From positions 3,720,001 to 3,784,000 of the forward strand of contig NC_019779.1 in assembly GCF_000317635.1 (NCBI RefSeq): a stretch of DNA of 64,000 nt, written 5' to 3'. Below the pieces are notes generated by a model. It did no database searches and was not told where the DNA came from. It saw nothing but the letters and a program-made list of their open reading frames with translations. Made by a program: the position numbers and the translations under genes. The stretch is from Halothece sp. PCC 7418 (GTDB lineage: Bacteria > Cyanobacteriota > Cyanobacteriia > Cyanobacteriales > Rubidibacteraceae). This document shows, piece by piece, positions 36,527 to 44,712 of this stretch (position 1 is its first letter; the number at the start of each line of letters is the position of its first letter).

Positions 36527-37681
36527 ATGGAAAATAAAGATTTACTCATGATTCCTGGGCCCACGCCGGTACCAGAAAACGTCCTACTCGCCCAAGCCAA
36601 ACACCCCATCGGTCATCGTAGTCCAGACTTTAGCGAAATCATTGCTGAAATTAATGAAAACTTAAAATGGCTGCATCAGACGCAACAGGATGTTTTAACC
36701 GTTACCGCCAGTGGAACCGGTGCCATGGAAGCGGGAATTATTAACTTTCTTAGCCCTGGCGATCGCGTGATTGTTGCTTCTAATGGTAAATTTGGGGAAC
36801 GCTGGGCAGAAATTACTGATGCTTTTGGCTTACAAACCGAACGCATTACCGCAGAATGGGGTGACGCAGTTGATCCAGAAGTCATCCGCGAAAAATTAGA
36901 GGCGGATACCAGCAAAGAGATTAAAGCCGTTATTCTCACTCATTCCGAAACTTCTACTGGGGTTTTAAACGACTTAGAAACCATCAACCGTCACGTCAAA
37001 AATCATGGGGAAGCCTTGATTATGGTTGATGCTGTAACCAGCCTTGGTGCTGTGAATATTCCCATTGATGAGTGGGGCTTAGATGTAGTTGGCTCGGGTT
37101 CGCAAAAAGGCTATATGGTTCCACCAGGATTAGGTTTTATTGCGGTCAGTGAGAAAGCATGGAAAGCCTACGAAACTGCTAAAATCCCCAAGTTCTATTT
37201 TGATTTGGGAGCGTATCGTAAATCAACTGCTAAAAATAGTACCCCTTTCACCCCGCCGATCAATCTCATGTATGGGTTACAAACGGCTCTCCAAATGATG
37301 CGAAACGAAGGGTTAGAAAACATTTTTGCCCGTCACGAACGCAACACTTTAGCCACGCGAGCAGCGATGGAAGCCCTTGGTTTGCCCTTATTTGCGCCGA
37401 ATAATGCAGCTAGCCGTGCGGTGACAGCAGTTGCACCAACAACGGTGGAAGCGGAAAAAGTCCGTTCGGTCATGAAAAAACAATTTAATATTGCTCTTGC
37501 TGGCGGACAAAATCAACTAAAAGGAAAAATTTTCCGCATTGGTCACTTAGGCTTTATCAGTGAACGGGATGTTTTAACGGTTGTCGGTTCTCTGGAAGCA
37601 ACTTTGCGAGAACTGGGACATGAAACCATGACTCCTGGGGCTGGCGTTGCAGCAGCTGCTCGTATTTTTGCTGAGTCTTAG
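36527..37681 (+). CDS. PLP-dependent serine/alanine-glyoxylate-type aminotransferase
   Basis: A class V aminotransferase of 384 residues, often annotated as serine-glyoxylate or alanine-glyoxylate transaminase (also as the small subunit of soluble hydrogenase). Signatures are LLMIPGPTPVPE at the start, TASGTGAMEAG, HSETSTGVLND, DAVTSLGA and the PLP lysine in GSGSQKGYMVPPG. It probably works in photorespiratory glycolate metabolism. The ATG at 36527, behind AAAGGAGAT, is chosen over an in-frame ATG at 36482. A terminator follows at 37718. Confidence 0.93.
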   Translation: MENKDLLMIPGPTPVPENVLLAQAKHPIGHRSPDFSEIIAEINENLKWLHQTQQDVLTVTASGTGAMEAGIINFLSPGDRVIVASNGKFGERWAEITDAFGLQTERITAEWGDAVDPEVIREKLEADTSKEIKAVILTHSETSTGVLNDLETINRHVKNHGEALIMVDAVTSLGAVNIPIDEWGLDVVGSGSQKGYMVPPGLGFIAVSEKAWKAYETAKIPKFYFDLGAYRKSTAKNSTPFTPPINLMYGLQTALQMMRNEGLENIFARHERNTLATRAAMEALGLPLFAPNNAASRAVTAVAPTTVEAEKVRSVMKKQFNIALAGGQNQLKGKIFRIGHLGFISERDVLTVVGSLEATLRELGHETMTPGAGVAAAARIFAES

Positions 37682-37717
37682 TCGCTGATACTGCAATCAA
37701 AAATTATTAATCATGGG

Positions 37718-37749
37718 GTTGGGTGGATAAAAAAACACCCAACTTTTTT
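37718..37749 (+). terminator. Rho-independent terminator
   Basis: GTTGGGTG (37718-37725), A-rich loop, CACCCAAC (37736-37743), then six Ts. It follows the aminotransferase gene by 37 bp. Confidence 0.9.
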
Positions 37750-37802
37750 GTTCTTGGTTCTTGGGTAGAGACGTTCCATGGAATGTTTCTACATCATTGG
37801 TA

Positions 37803-37905
37803 ATACCATTTCTAAAAAGTCAAGTTACAGTTGATCCCCCCTTCGCCCCCCTTAATAAGGGGGTTGGGGGGATCGGTATGTAGCACCAGTTTATCGAAAT
37901 GGTAT
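37803..37905. mobile_element. MITE-like element with 10-bp terminal inverted repeats
   Basis: ATACCATTTC (37803-37812) and GAAATGGTAT (37896-37905) are exact inverted repeats bounding 103 bp. Inside is a strong palindrome of G/C blocks (GATCCCCCC ... GGGGGGATC, 37833-37874). It has no coding capacity. It resembles the small non-autonomous elements common in cyanobacterial intergenic DNA. The flanking 37906-38152 shows no clear gene, only a possible decayed fragment on the minus strand near 37990-38110. Confidence 0.65.
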
Positions 37906-38152
37906 AACGGCTTACCCCTCCTCTCTGTTCCAATCTTGGGATCAATCTCTCACCAACCTTTACCCCGACTAGGGATCGCTAATGTCAGGATTCTATGACA
38001 TAATGATCCCCAAATGAGGCATCCAGTCGTCAAACCTTGAAAAAAAGTAGTGTTGCCTCTTGACCTCAACCAGTGATCATCTGCTAAAACAGTAAGTACA
38101 GCGATCCCCACAACCCGCTCAATTATCCTGTCGTCCTCCAACACCAAAGCTA

Positions 38153-39364
38153 ATGGCAAAAGCACGTCCTCCCCTAGAAGAAATGACATTGCGCCAACTG
38201 CGAAAAGTAGCGAGTGAGTACAATATCTCTCGTTACAGTCGAATGCGTAAAGCGCAGTTACTCGAAGCAATTAAGACGATTGAAAAGCAAACGAAACAAT
38301 CTCCTTCACCCGTCCACGCATCAGAAACGCAAGAGGTGATGGAGGCAGCAAAATTTGAATTGGGAACTAGCGATAATATGATGAGCAGTGACGATTTAAC
38401 CTCAGTGGATGAAGGGCTTCCTGAGTTGCCAGGGGGTTACGGCAAAAGTAGGATTGTTATGATGCCTCGGGATCCAGAATGGAGTTATGTCTATTGGGAT
38501 GTTCCGAATGAGCATAAAGAAGAATTACGCCGTCAGGGAGGTCAACAATTAGTATTGCGTCTCTATGATGTGACTAACCTAGATTTGGATGCACAATCTC
38601 CCTACAGTGTCCAAGAGTATCCAATCGATGAACTGGCCAGAGAATGGTATGTTCCCATTCCCACTAGCGATCGCGATTATTTCTGTGAAATTGGCTATCG
38701 CTGTCCAGACGGAGCATGGTTGATGTTAGCGCGATCGGCATCTGTTCACACGCCTCCTGTTTATCCCTCGGATTGGATTGAAGACCACTTTATCGAAGTG
38801 GATTGGGAAGAACATCTTGAAGCGATTCCAGAACAAGAGTTAGCCTTACCCGAGTCCAACGGTTCAAACTCAAGAAGACAACGCTTAGAAGACCGCAACT
38901 GGCAAATTTACGAAGAAATCTTTGAAATGTCTGACCCTTTAGAGGGGGAAAGACTGGCGGGATCATTTTACAGTTCCATGCCACCACGATCCACCACTAG
39001 TTCTTTTGTTTTTCCTTCGGGGGCAGGGTTGTGGGCTGTCCCTCATCGAACCGATCAGGAGACTCTAACCACTGCTGAAGCAGAAATGACTCCACAGGTG
39101 GCTTTGGTTGGAGAGGCGGAATTAATGGTTTCAGGGAAAACAGAACCCAATTCAACGGTTGTCGTTGGCGAAAAACAGGTTCAAGCCAATGCTGAAGGTC
39201 AATTCCAATTTCAGGTTTCTTTTACCAATGGTGTTGCAGAATACCCTGTTGTTGCCTACTCTAGTCAGGGTAAGCCAATCTTTTCCATGGAGATGAAGTT
39301 TACTCAACAGAGCAATACAGCCGATGTTCCTGTCATTGGAAAAACGGTTATGCAATGGTCGTGA
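38153..39364 (+). CDS. DUF4912 protein with N-terminal Rho_N/SAP-like motif
   Basis: A 403-residue cytoplasmic protein. The first 45 residues (LEEMTLRQLRKVASEYNISRYSRMRKAQLLEAI) form a Rho_N/SAP-like helical motif that may bind nucleic acid. Residues about 105-225 are the DUF4912 domain (YVYWDVP, LRLYDVT, WYVPIPTSDRDYFCEIGYR). A Ser/Pro-rich region and a C-terminal Ig-like strand segment (MVSGKTEPNSTVVVG) follow. Role unknown; it is common in cyanobacteria. Confidence 0.85.
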   Translation: MAKARPPLEEMTLRQLRKVASEYNISRYSRMRKAQLLEAIKTIEKQTKQSPSPVHASETQEVMEAAKFELGTSDNMMSSDDLTSVDEGLPELPGGYGKSRIVMMPRDPEWSYVYWDVPNEHKEELRRQGGQQLVLRLYDVTNLDLDAQSPYSVQEYPIDELAREWYVPIPTSDRDYFCEIGYRCPDGAWLMLARSASVHTPPVYPSDWIEDHFIEVDWEEHLEAIPEQELALPESNGSNSRRQRLEDRNWQIYEEIFEMSDPLEGERLAGSFYSSMPPRSTTSSFVFPSGAGLWAVPHRTDQETLTTAEAEMTPQVALVGEAELMVSGKTEPNSTVVVGEKQVQANAEGQFQFQVSFTNGVAEYPVVAYSSQGKPIFSMEMKFTQQSNTADVPVIGKTVMQWS

Positions 39365-39369
39365 GTTGA

Positions 39370-39579
39370 TTAATAGCGTTCTTCCACTGCTGAGTCTGTT
39401 TGGGGTTCAGTAAAAGAGGGCATGGGAGAAAATGTATCGATCGCGTTATTGGCTGAATAGTAGGTGATGATCGCGGGAGGGATGGTCAGGGTCAGAAGCG
39501 CGATCGCGCTCCCGAGTAAACTCGCCCATCTATAATTTTTCGATTGAGCAGACCTGCCAGGCAAACTACTGGAATCCAT
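39370..39579 (-). CDS. Small single-pass membrane protein, unknown
   Basis: A 69-residue protein from ATG 39579 (MDSSSLPGRS) with one membrane helix (WASLLGSAIALLTLTIPPAIIT, minus two end residues) and a polar acidic tail. The open frame extends 41 codons further upstream, but that part does not look coding. It converges on the DUF4912 gene with 5 bp between stops. No family recognised. Confidence 0.45.
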   Translation of the reverse strand: MDSSSLPGRSAQSKNYRWASLLGSAIALLTLTIPPAIITYYSANNAIDTFSPMPSFTEPQTDSAVEERY

Positions 39580-39739
39580 ACGGAAATAAATAATTGGTAA
39601 TGAAACAATATGAGAAAGAGGAATGATGCCGTGCAACTGTTCCTCAGTTTCTATTTTAATCATTCCCCCTGAAACCATTGTGTCGTAAAGAACAAACTGC
39701 AATGAATTAGGTAAACGTTTGTTACGAGAAGGGGAAAGG

Positions 39740-39905
39740 GTGACCAGTTACCAGTTACCAGTTATCAGTTACCAGTTATCAGTTATCAGTGACCAGTTAC
39801 CAGTTACCAGTTACCAGTTACCAGTTACCAGTTACCAGTTACCAGTTACCAGTTATCAGTTACCAGTTACCAGTTACCAGTTATCAGTTATCAGTTATCA
39901 GTTAC
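39740..39905. repeat. Short tandem heptamer array (CAGTTAC/CAGTTAT)
   Basis: A 7-bp unit CAGTTAC, varying to CAGTTAT and CAGTGAC, is repeated about 23 times, ending in AACCAAG-type 7-mers before 39934. The 72-codon open frame through it is an artefact of the repeat. Confidence 0.95.
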
Positions 39906-39933
39906 CAAAGAACCAAGAACCAAGAACAAATAA

Positions 39934-40896
39934 CTAACGAGAAGAATAGGCTTGCATCGGTTCTTTAATCCAACGGATGTAGAGATGCTTAAATAGAGAA
40001 CGTAGGACTCGCGGTGCGCCAAAATCAATGGCATAAAGCTGATCAGAAAGTTTCCAATCTTGAACTTGTAAAGCCGTTGCTGTTTCTAGAGGGAAGTTGA
40101 TTTCATTGATTTCAGGACAAACCCCTTGGCGCATAGATGCAGTAAGGGTCGGCACTTGTTGCGGATTGACCCTCAGAATTTCAACGAGGGCGCGGTCTAA
40201 GGCAAAAACGTCTGTAGAAGCCCCGAGCAAGCCCAAGAAGCGGGGTTCTCCTGCACTGGGGCCATTCCCTTCATGTCCAATAATGCCATCAATCAGGGTT
40301 AAATTGGGCGCGATCGCGCTGGCGGTTTCTACCAACATCTCCCCGAAGCGATGACTATCTTTCCCTGCTTCCATGTGCCACCAAGCCTTCATTTTTCCTG
40401 GCACACAACCAAATAAATTTTTCACCCCTAAAGTCAAAGTTAATTGACTATGAGATTTCACTTTTGGCAAATTAATCACCACATCTGCTGACATGGCTTC
40501 TTTCGATAAGCGTAGATGATTAAAGGTTTCGCTTGCGGTTTCGTAGCGTTTGCCATGAAATTCAACGATTGGAATTTCTAATGCTTCTAAAAGGGGTAAA
40601 TAACCGTTTGCTTTCGCCACCCCATAAGCACTGCCAAACGCTGGACTATCGCCAATAAAAGGCTTTCCTCCCGCAGCTTTTACCAATTTTGCCGCAGCAG
40701 CCGTTACTTCAGGGCGAGTGATACATTCTTTGGTGGGACGAGAGGCAGTGAGAAAATTGGGCTTTAGTAAAACCTTTGCCCCTGGTTGCACAAAGGCTTC
40801 AATTCCGCCGAGAGGGGCTAAAACTTGCCGAATCGACTCTTCTAATGCTGGAGATTCGTAGGAAGATGCAGAAATTAAGCTAACTGTTGCTGACAT
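39934..40896 (-). CDS. DUF362-family protein
   Basis: A 320-residue protein with DUF362 signatures: VLLKPNFL near residue 45, TRPEVTAAAAKLVKAAG, GDSPAFGSAYGVAK, VINLPKVKSHSQLTLTLGVKNLFG and IDGIIGHEGNGP. The family has a repeated alpha/beta fold; some members carry ferredoxin domains, but no CxxC clusters are visible here. Biochemical role not established. The stop lies next to the heptamer array, and the 87-codon gene upstream is 19 bp away on the same strand. Confidence 0.88.
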   Translation of the reverse strand: MSATVSLISASSYESPALEESIRQVLAPLGGIEAFVQPGAKVLLKPNFLTASRPTKECITRPEVTAAAAKLVKAAGGKPFIGDSPAFGSAYGVAKANGYLPLLEALEIPIVEFHGKRYETASETFNHLRLSKEAMSADVVINLPKVKSHSQLTLTLGVKNLFGCVPGKMKAWWHMEAGKDSHRFGEMLVETASAIAPNLTLIDGIIGHEGNGPSAGEPRFLGLLGASTDVFALDRALVEILRVNPQQVPTLTASMRQGVCPEINEINFPLETATALQVQDWKLSDQLYAIDFGAPRVLRSLFKHLYIRWIKEPMQAYSSR

Positions 40897-40915
40897 AGAT
40901 ATCTAAAAATAGAAT

Positions 40916-41161
40916 TTATCGATCATTATGACAGAGACTTTTCCACGCTTGCGCCACAATATCACTAAGCCATCGTCTTTGAGACGCATCTAACCAATGG
41001 TCATCCGCAAGGACTTCTGCGGTTAGTTCGTCTAAGGTTTGCCCTTGTGCCTTCGCAATTTGGACAACTCCCGCGATCGCAGCAGCAATCAGTTCTTCAT
41101 CAACGGGGTTTCCTTTCAGTGCTTCTATTTCTTCTATGGTCGCTGGGATGGGATAATTCAT
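40916..41161 (-). CDS. Small conserved helical protein, unknown
   Basis: 81 residues from ATG 41161 (MNYPIPATIEEIEALKG). It is helical, with AAAIAGVVQIAKAQGQTLDELTAEVL and a C-terminal DDHWLDASQRRWLSDIV, and has no signal peptide. I recognise it only as a cyanobacterial small protein. A similar ADDHWL..SLCH string appears on the minus strand near 37990-38080. It precedes the DUF362 gene by 19 bp. Confidence 0.6.
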   Translation of the reverse strand: MNYPIPATIEEIEALKGNPVDEELIAAAIAGVVQIAKAQGQTLDELTAEVLADDHWLDASQRRWLSDIVAQAWKSLCHNDR

Positions 41162-41314
41162 GGCTGGTTTACAATACACAGTGTTTTCTTAAAGAATAAT
41201 AAGAAAGTTAACTTTTGTTAAGCGTTTTTAATTTTTAGTATCTGAAAGTTTAGCGTACTTTCTCCACTATTGACTGTCAACTTGGCACACATTTACGGTT
41301 AGTAACGAACAATT

Positions 41315-43315
41315 ATGGAAGAAATCCTCTATATCGAAGTCCCTGTCAGCAATCCCGCCCTCGTCTATCATTGGTTGCAAAAAAATTGGCAAGTTGATAC
41401 GAGTTGCAAAAAAACTACAACTCAAGGCTTAAGGCTACAGTTCCCGAACACATCTGGAGAATTGTCTGTTTTTCTCTGGTCAGTGCAAAACACTACTTAT
41501 CTCAAAGCCTTTCGTTGGGGGAACTTTCCGCCAGCGTTTGCTCGCCGTTTAGGGCAGAACTTAAAAAACGCTCTCCAAAAAGCATTTCCCCCCGCCTATC
41601 CCGAACCCCCTAAGATTGACCTCTCTCAAGAGTCAATTTTTTCCGCACTTGCTGAACAATATCCAAAAACTGTCCATTTTTTCCAAAAAATACCCAATGG
41701 TGAATCGGCACTCACTCGCGCTTATTGGTGGGAACAACGGTGGCGGTTAGAAGCTCGTAATCCGCAACAACCGAAAACTGTCGTTAAACGAACAACGAAT
41801 GAGACAGAAAACTCACCTGATTATGATTTAATCTATGTGGGCGGAGCATTAGGGGTGATCAGTGCTACACTCATGGCGCAACGGGGATATCGGGTGTTAC
41901 TACTCGAACGTCTCCCCTTTGGACGCATGAACCGCGAGTGGAACATTTCACGCCAAGAGTTTCAAGCGTTGATTGATTTAGGACTATTCACGGGTGATGA
42001 GTTTGAAAGCCTCATTGCCAGAGAATACAAAGACGGGTTTAATAAGTTTTTTGATGGTAATAATCCCCCGCATCTGAAAGGGGATGTTTTATACACGCCA
42101 ACGGTTTTAAATATTGCCCTCGACTCAGAAAAACTGTTAGCGATGTGTGGCGAAAAGTTTATCGCTGCTGGGGGTGAAATTTGGGATGAAACCGAGTTTG
42201 TGGAAGCAGAAGTGAGTAACACCGCCGTAACGGTTCATTGTCAGCATTTACCCAGTGCAAAGCCTAAAAAAGCGGTAGGACGGTTATTAATTGATGCGAT
42301 GGGATCAGCGTCTCCGATTGCATGGCAACTGAATGGGAAGCGGGCGTTTGATAGTGTTTGTCCGACTGTAGGCGCAACCGTAAAAAGCGGTTTTCCTGAA
42401 GGGGTTTGGGATTCTGATTATGGGGATGTTTTAAACTCTCATGGGGATATTTCTCGCGGACGACAACTGATTTGGGAGTTATTCCCAGCTGCGGAAGAAG
42501 AACTGACCATTTATCTCTTCCATTATCATCAAGTGCATCCTGATAATCCTGGCTCTTTATTAGAAATGTATGAAGATTTCTTTACAATTTTGCCTGAATA
42601 TCGTCGCTGCGACATGGAACAACTGCAATGGAAAAAGGCAACCTTTGGTTATATTCCAGGTCATTTTAGCGTTGGCGATCGCGATCGCGCGGTTGCTTTT
42701 GACCGTCTTCTCGCCCTCGGAGATGCAGCCTCGTTACAATCGCCTCTTGTTTTTACTGGGTTTGGTTCACTGGTGCGAAACTTAGATCGACTGACCACCT
42801 TGCTAGAAACGGCTCTCAAACATGATTTATTAGAAGCCAAACACCTGAACCAAGTTCGGGCTTATCAAAGCAATGTTGCTGTAACTTGGCTCTTTTCTAA
42901 AGGAATGATGGTCCCTACAGGGAAAACCCTTCCTCCCCAGCGCATTAACGCCATGTTGAATACTTTTTTTGGCTTACTCGCCAATGAACCCCCAGCAGTC
43001 GCAGATACCTTTATTAAAGATCGCGCAGGTTGGCTTTTATTCAATCGTCTCGCCTTAAAAGCAGCTTGGATGAATCCCGCTTTAATCCGTTGGATTTGGG
43101 AACAAGCAGGGGCAAAAGACTTTTTCCGTTGGGTGGGAAGCTATCTCAGCTTTACCCTTGACGCGATCGTTGGTTTCTTATTCCGAGGTTGGTTTCCGCA
43201 ATGGCTGGAAAAAAATCAATCTTGGCTGGAAAAGCGATTTCCTGCGCTGTGGCTGAAAGGACTCAGTTTTAGCTACTCCTTAACGAATGGCTTAGGCAGA
43301 TTGCGCCCCAAATAA
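41315..43315 (+). CDS. cruA: FAD-dependent lycopene cyclase, CruA type
   Basis: A 666-residue flavoprotein. A 160-residue N-terminal region precedes the FAD site (YDLIYVGGALGVISATLMAQRGYRVLLLE split here around residue 170), then the CruA/CruP hallmark MNREWNISRQE and a GDAASLQSPLVFTGFGSL motif that closes the FAD fold. CruA converts lycopene to cyclic carotenes in cyanobacteria and green sulfur bacteria. The length favours CruA over the shorter CruP, but the two share motifs, so CruP cannot be excluded. It converges on cupA across a palindrome at 43326. Confidence 0.7.
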   Translation: MEEILYIEVPVSNPALVYHWLQKNWQVDTSCKKTTTQGLRLQFPNTSGELSVFLWSVQNTTYLKAFRWGNFPPAFARRLGQNLKNALQKAFPPAYPEPPKIDLSQESIFSALAEQYPKTVHFFQKIPNGESALTRAYWWEQRWRLEARNPQQPKTVVKRTTNETENSPDYDLIYVGGALGVISATLMAQRGYRVLLLERLPFGRMNREWNISRQEFQALIDLGLFTGDEFESLIAREYKDGFNKFFDGNNPPHLKGDVLYTPTVLNIALDSEKLLAMCGEKFIAAGGEIWDETEFVEAEVSNTAVTVHCQHLPSAKPKKAVGRLLIDAMGSASPIAWQLNGKRAFDSVCPTVGATVKSGFPEGVWDSDYGDVLNSHGDISRGRQLIWELFPAAEEELTIYLFHYHQVHPDNPGSLLEMYEDFFTILPEYRRCDMEQLQWKKATFGYIPGHFSVGDRDRAVAFDRLLALGDAASLQSPLVFTGFGSLVRNLDRLTTLLETALKHDLLEAKHLNQVRAYQSNVAVTWLFSKGMMVPTGKTLPPQRINAMLNTFFGLLANEPPAVADTFIKDRAGWLLFNRLALKAAWMNPALIRWIWEQAGAKDFFRWVGSYLSFTLDAIVGFLFRGWFPQWLEKNQSWLEKRFPALWLKGLSFSYSLTNGLGRLRPK

Positions 43316-43325
43316 GGACTGCATT

Positions 43326-43353
43326 GTCGGGTGGGCAATGCCCACCCTACGAC
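43326..43353. terminator. Dispersed palindrome between convergent genes
   Basis: GGGTGGGC, AAT, GCCCACCC with GTC/GAC outer arms. The core matches 6750-6774. It lies between the cruA and cupA stops and may terminate both. Confidence 0.55.
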
Positions 43354-43396
43354 TAATGTCAATTAATAGTTGTATCAGGAAATAGCTCTCTCCCCT

Positions 43397-44689
43397 TTAG
43401 CGATAATCTTGACGCTGAATATCTCGCAGTCGGGCTTCTGGACGTTTGAAGCGATCAAGCTGCGATTCAAAAAATTGGCGGTTGGCTTGTAGATGTTTCG
43501 GGTTGGGATCATCAAGAGGATATAGCAACGCTTGACGTAACGCTTGAATCACCGCAGAAGTCACACAATACATCGACCGTTGGAAAGTAATCCCCAACTG
43601 AATCAACATATCTTCTTCCCCGCGACAATGTTGACGATAATAGTCTTGCAAATAGTCGGGAAGGAAATGCAACATATCTTGCATCAGCAGTGTTGGCGGA
43701 ATGCCAGCCGTTCCCACAGGGAAGACATCGGCGTAAAGAATCCCATAATGGAAGTCTTTTTGATTTTCGGGGACTTCATGGGCTTGGGCGTTATAAGATT
43801 TTGTCCCTCGGAAAGGCGCAGTGCGATAAAAAACCGCTTCCACATAGGGTAACGCTGCTTCATAGAGCCAAGTAAAGCCTTTACTTTTGGGGATGATTTC
43901 ATACATTTCCCCATCAATATAAACGTGATGATAGATGGGGCGACCTGCAATGGCAAAAATGCCATTCACTAAGAAGTTCATCGCTTCAGGAACCGTGCTG
44001 ATCGTGCCTTCATCATAGCGATCCGACATTTCAAAGAAAACAGGTGCCATGACTTCCCAAAAGAGTCCGAGATTGGCGTAATAAGACTTTTCTCGCACTT
44101 TTTCGAGGAACATTTCAGGGAAGAGTTTATATAAGCCCAACATCAAAGGATTGTTTTTAAAGTAGGCTTTGATCGCGCGATCGGCATTATTCCGATATTC
44201 TTCGCTGTCAAGATACTGATCAAACTTCCCTAAGCCCATATCGCGACCATGCCAAAACATGGCTTTCATGCAGGCTTCCGCAAATTCCATATTGACGCGA
44301 TCGTGCCATAAATGATGAAAGAGACGGGGAATATTTTTCGTTTCTCCCTTCTCCATAAATTCTAAAAGTTCGGGATGGGCGGTTCCTCTTCCGCGCCAAA
44401 CTCTTAAGTCAGCATTATCGCCAGCATAATGATTTTCTAGATCGAGATAGTCTTGAGGAAGGAAGTATTTAAAAGCTGGAATGGGATTAAGAAAAACTCG
44501 TTCTGCAATATAGAGTAAGTCCCGCCAATAGAAGTCCATGGGGACAGCATAAGCCTTATAAATCCCGATAATTTGCATTAAGTTTTCGGGGGTATCAGGA
44601 AGCATTGCGCCACCTGCTTCGAGGCGGTGAATAATATCTGCAAATTCGTGTTGAGAGGGAGGCAGTTTTGTTTGCGTTTCAGTTGTCAT
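43397..44689 (-). CDS. cupA: CO2 hydration protein CupA/ChpY (NDH-1MS subunit)
   Basis: CupA works with NdhD3/NdhF3 in the NDH-1MS complex on thylakoids, converting CO2 to bicarbonate. The 430-residue protein is of normal length, opens with a Gln/Pro-rich tail, and has family segments such as AYAVPMDFYWRDLLYIAERVF (first part), PRLFHHLWHDRVNMEFAE, with His and Asp/Glu that could bind Zn, and YADVFPVGTAGIPPTLLMQD. It is the third gene after ndhF and ndhD, 24 bp from ndhD. CupB is the paralogue; the operon order and the divergent LysR gene favour CupA. Confidence 0.85.
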   Translation of the reverse strand: MTTETQTKLPPSQHEFADIIHRLEAGGAMLPDTPENLMQIIGIYKAYAVPMDFYWRDLLYIAERVFLNPIPAFKYFLPQDYLDLENHYAGDNADLRVWRGRGTAHPELLEFMEKGETKNIPRLFHHLWHDRVNMEFAEACMKAMFWHGRDMGLGKFDQYLDSEEYRNNADRAIKAYFKNNPLMLGLYKLFPEMFLEKVREKSYYANLGLFWEVMAPVFFEMSDRYDEGTISTVPEAMNFLVNGIFAIAGRPIYHHVYIDGEMYEIIPKSKGFTWLYEAALPYVEAVFYRTAPFRGTKSYNAQAHEVPENQKDFHYGILYADVFPVGTAGIPPTLLMQDMLHFLPDYLQDYYRQHCRGEEDMLIQLGITFQRSMYCVTSAVIQALRQALLYPLDDPNPKHLQANRQFFESQLDRFKRPEARLRDIQRQDYR

Positions 44690-44712
44690 GGTGATTTGTC
44701 TTTTGTTATTGG

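Noticed and set aside
37950-38270. 106-codon minus-strand gene overlapping the DUF4912 start
   Set aside because: It overlaps a well-supported gene start antisense; only two short strings resemble a known neighbour, so it is noted only as a possible remnant.
39719-39937. 72-codon open frame in the heptamer array
   Set aside because: Translation is only SYQLPVTSYQ repeats produced by the CAGTTAC unit.
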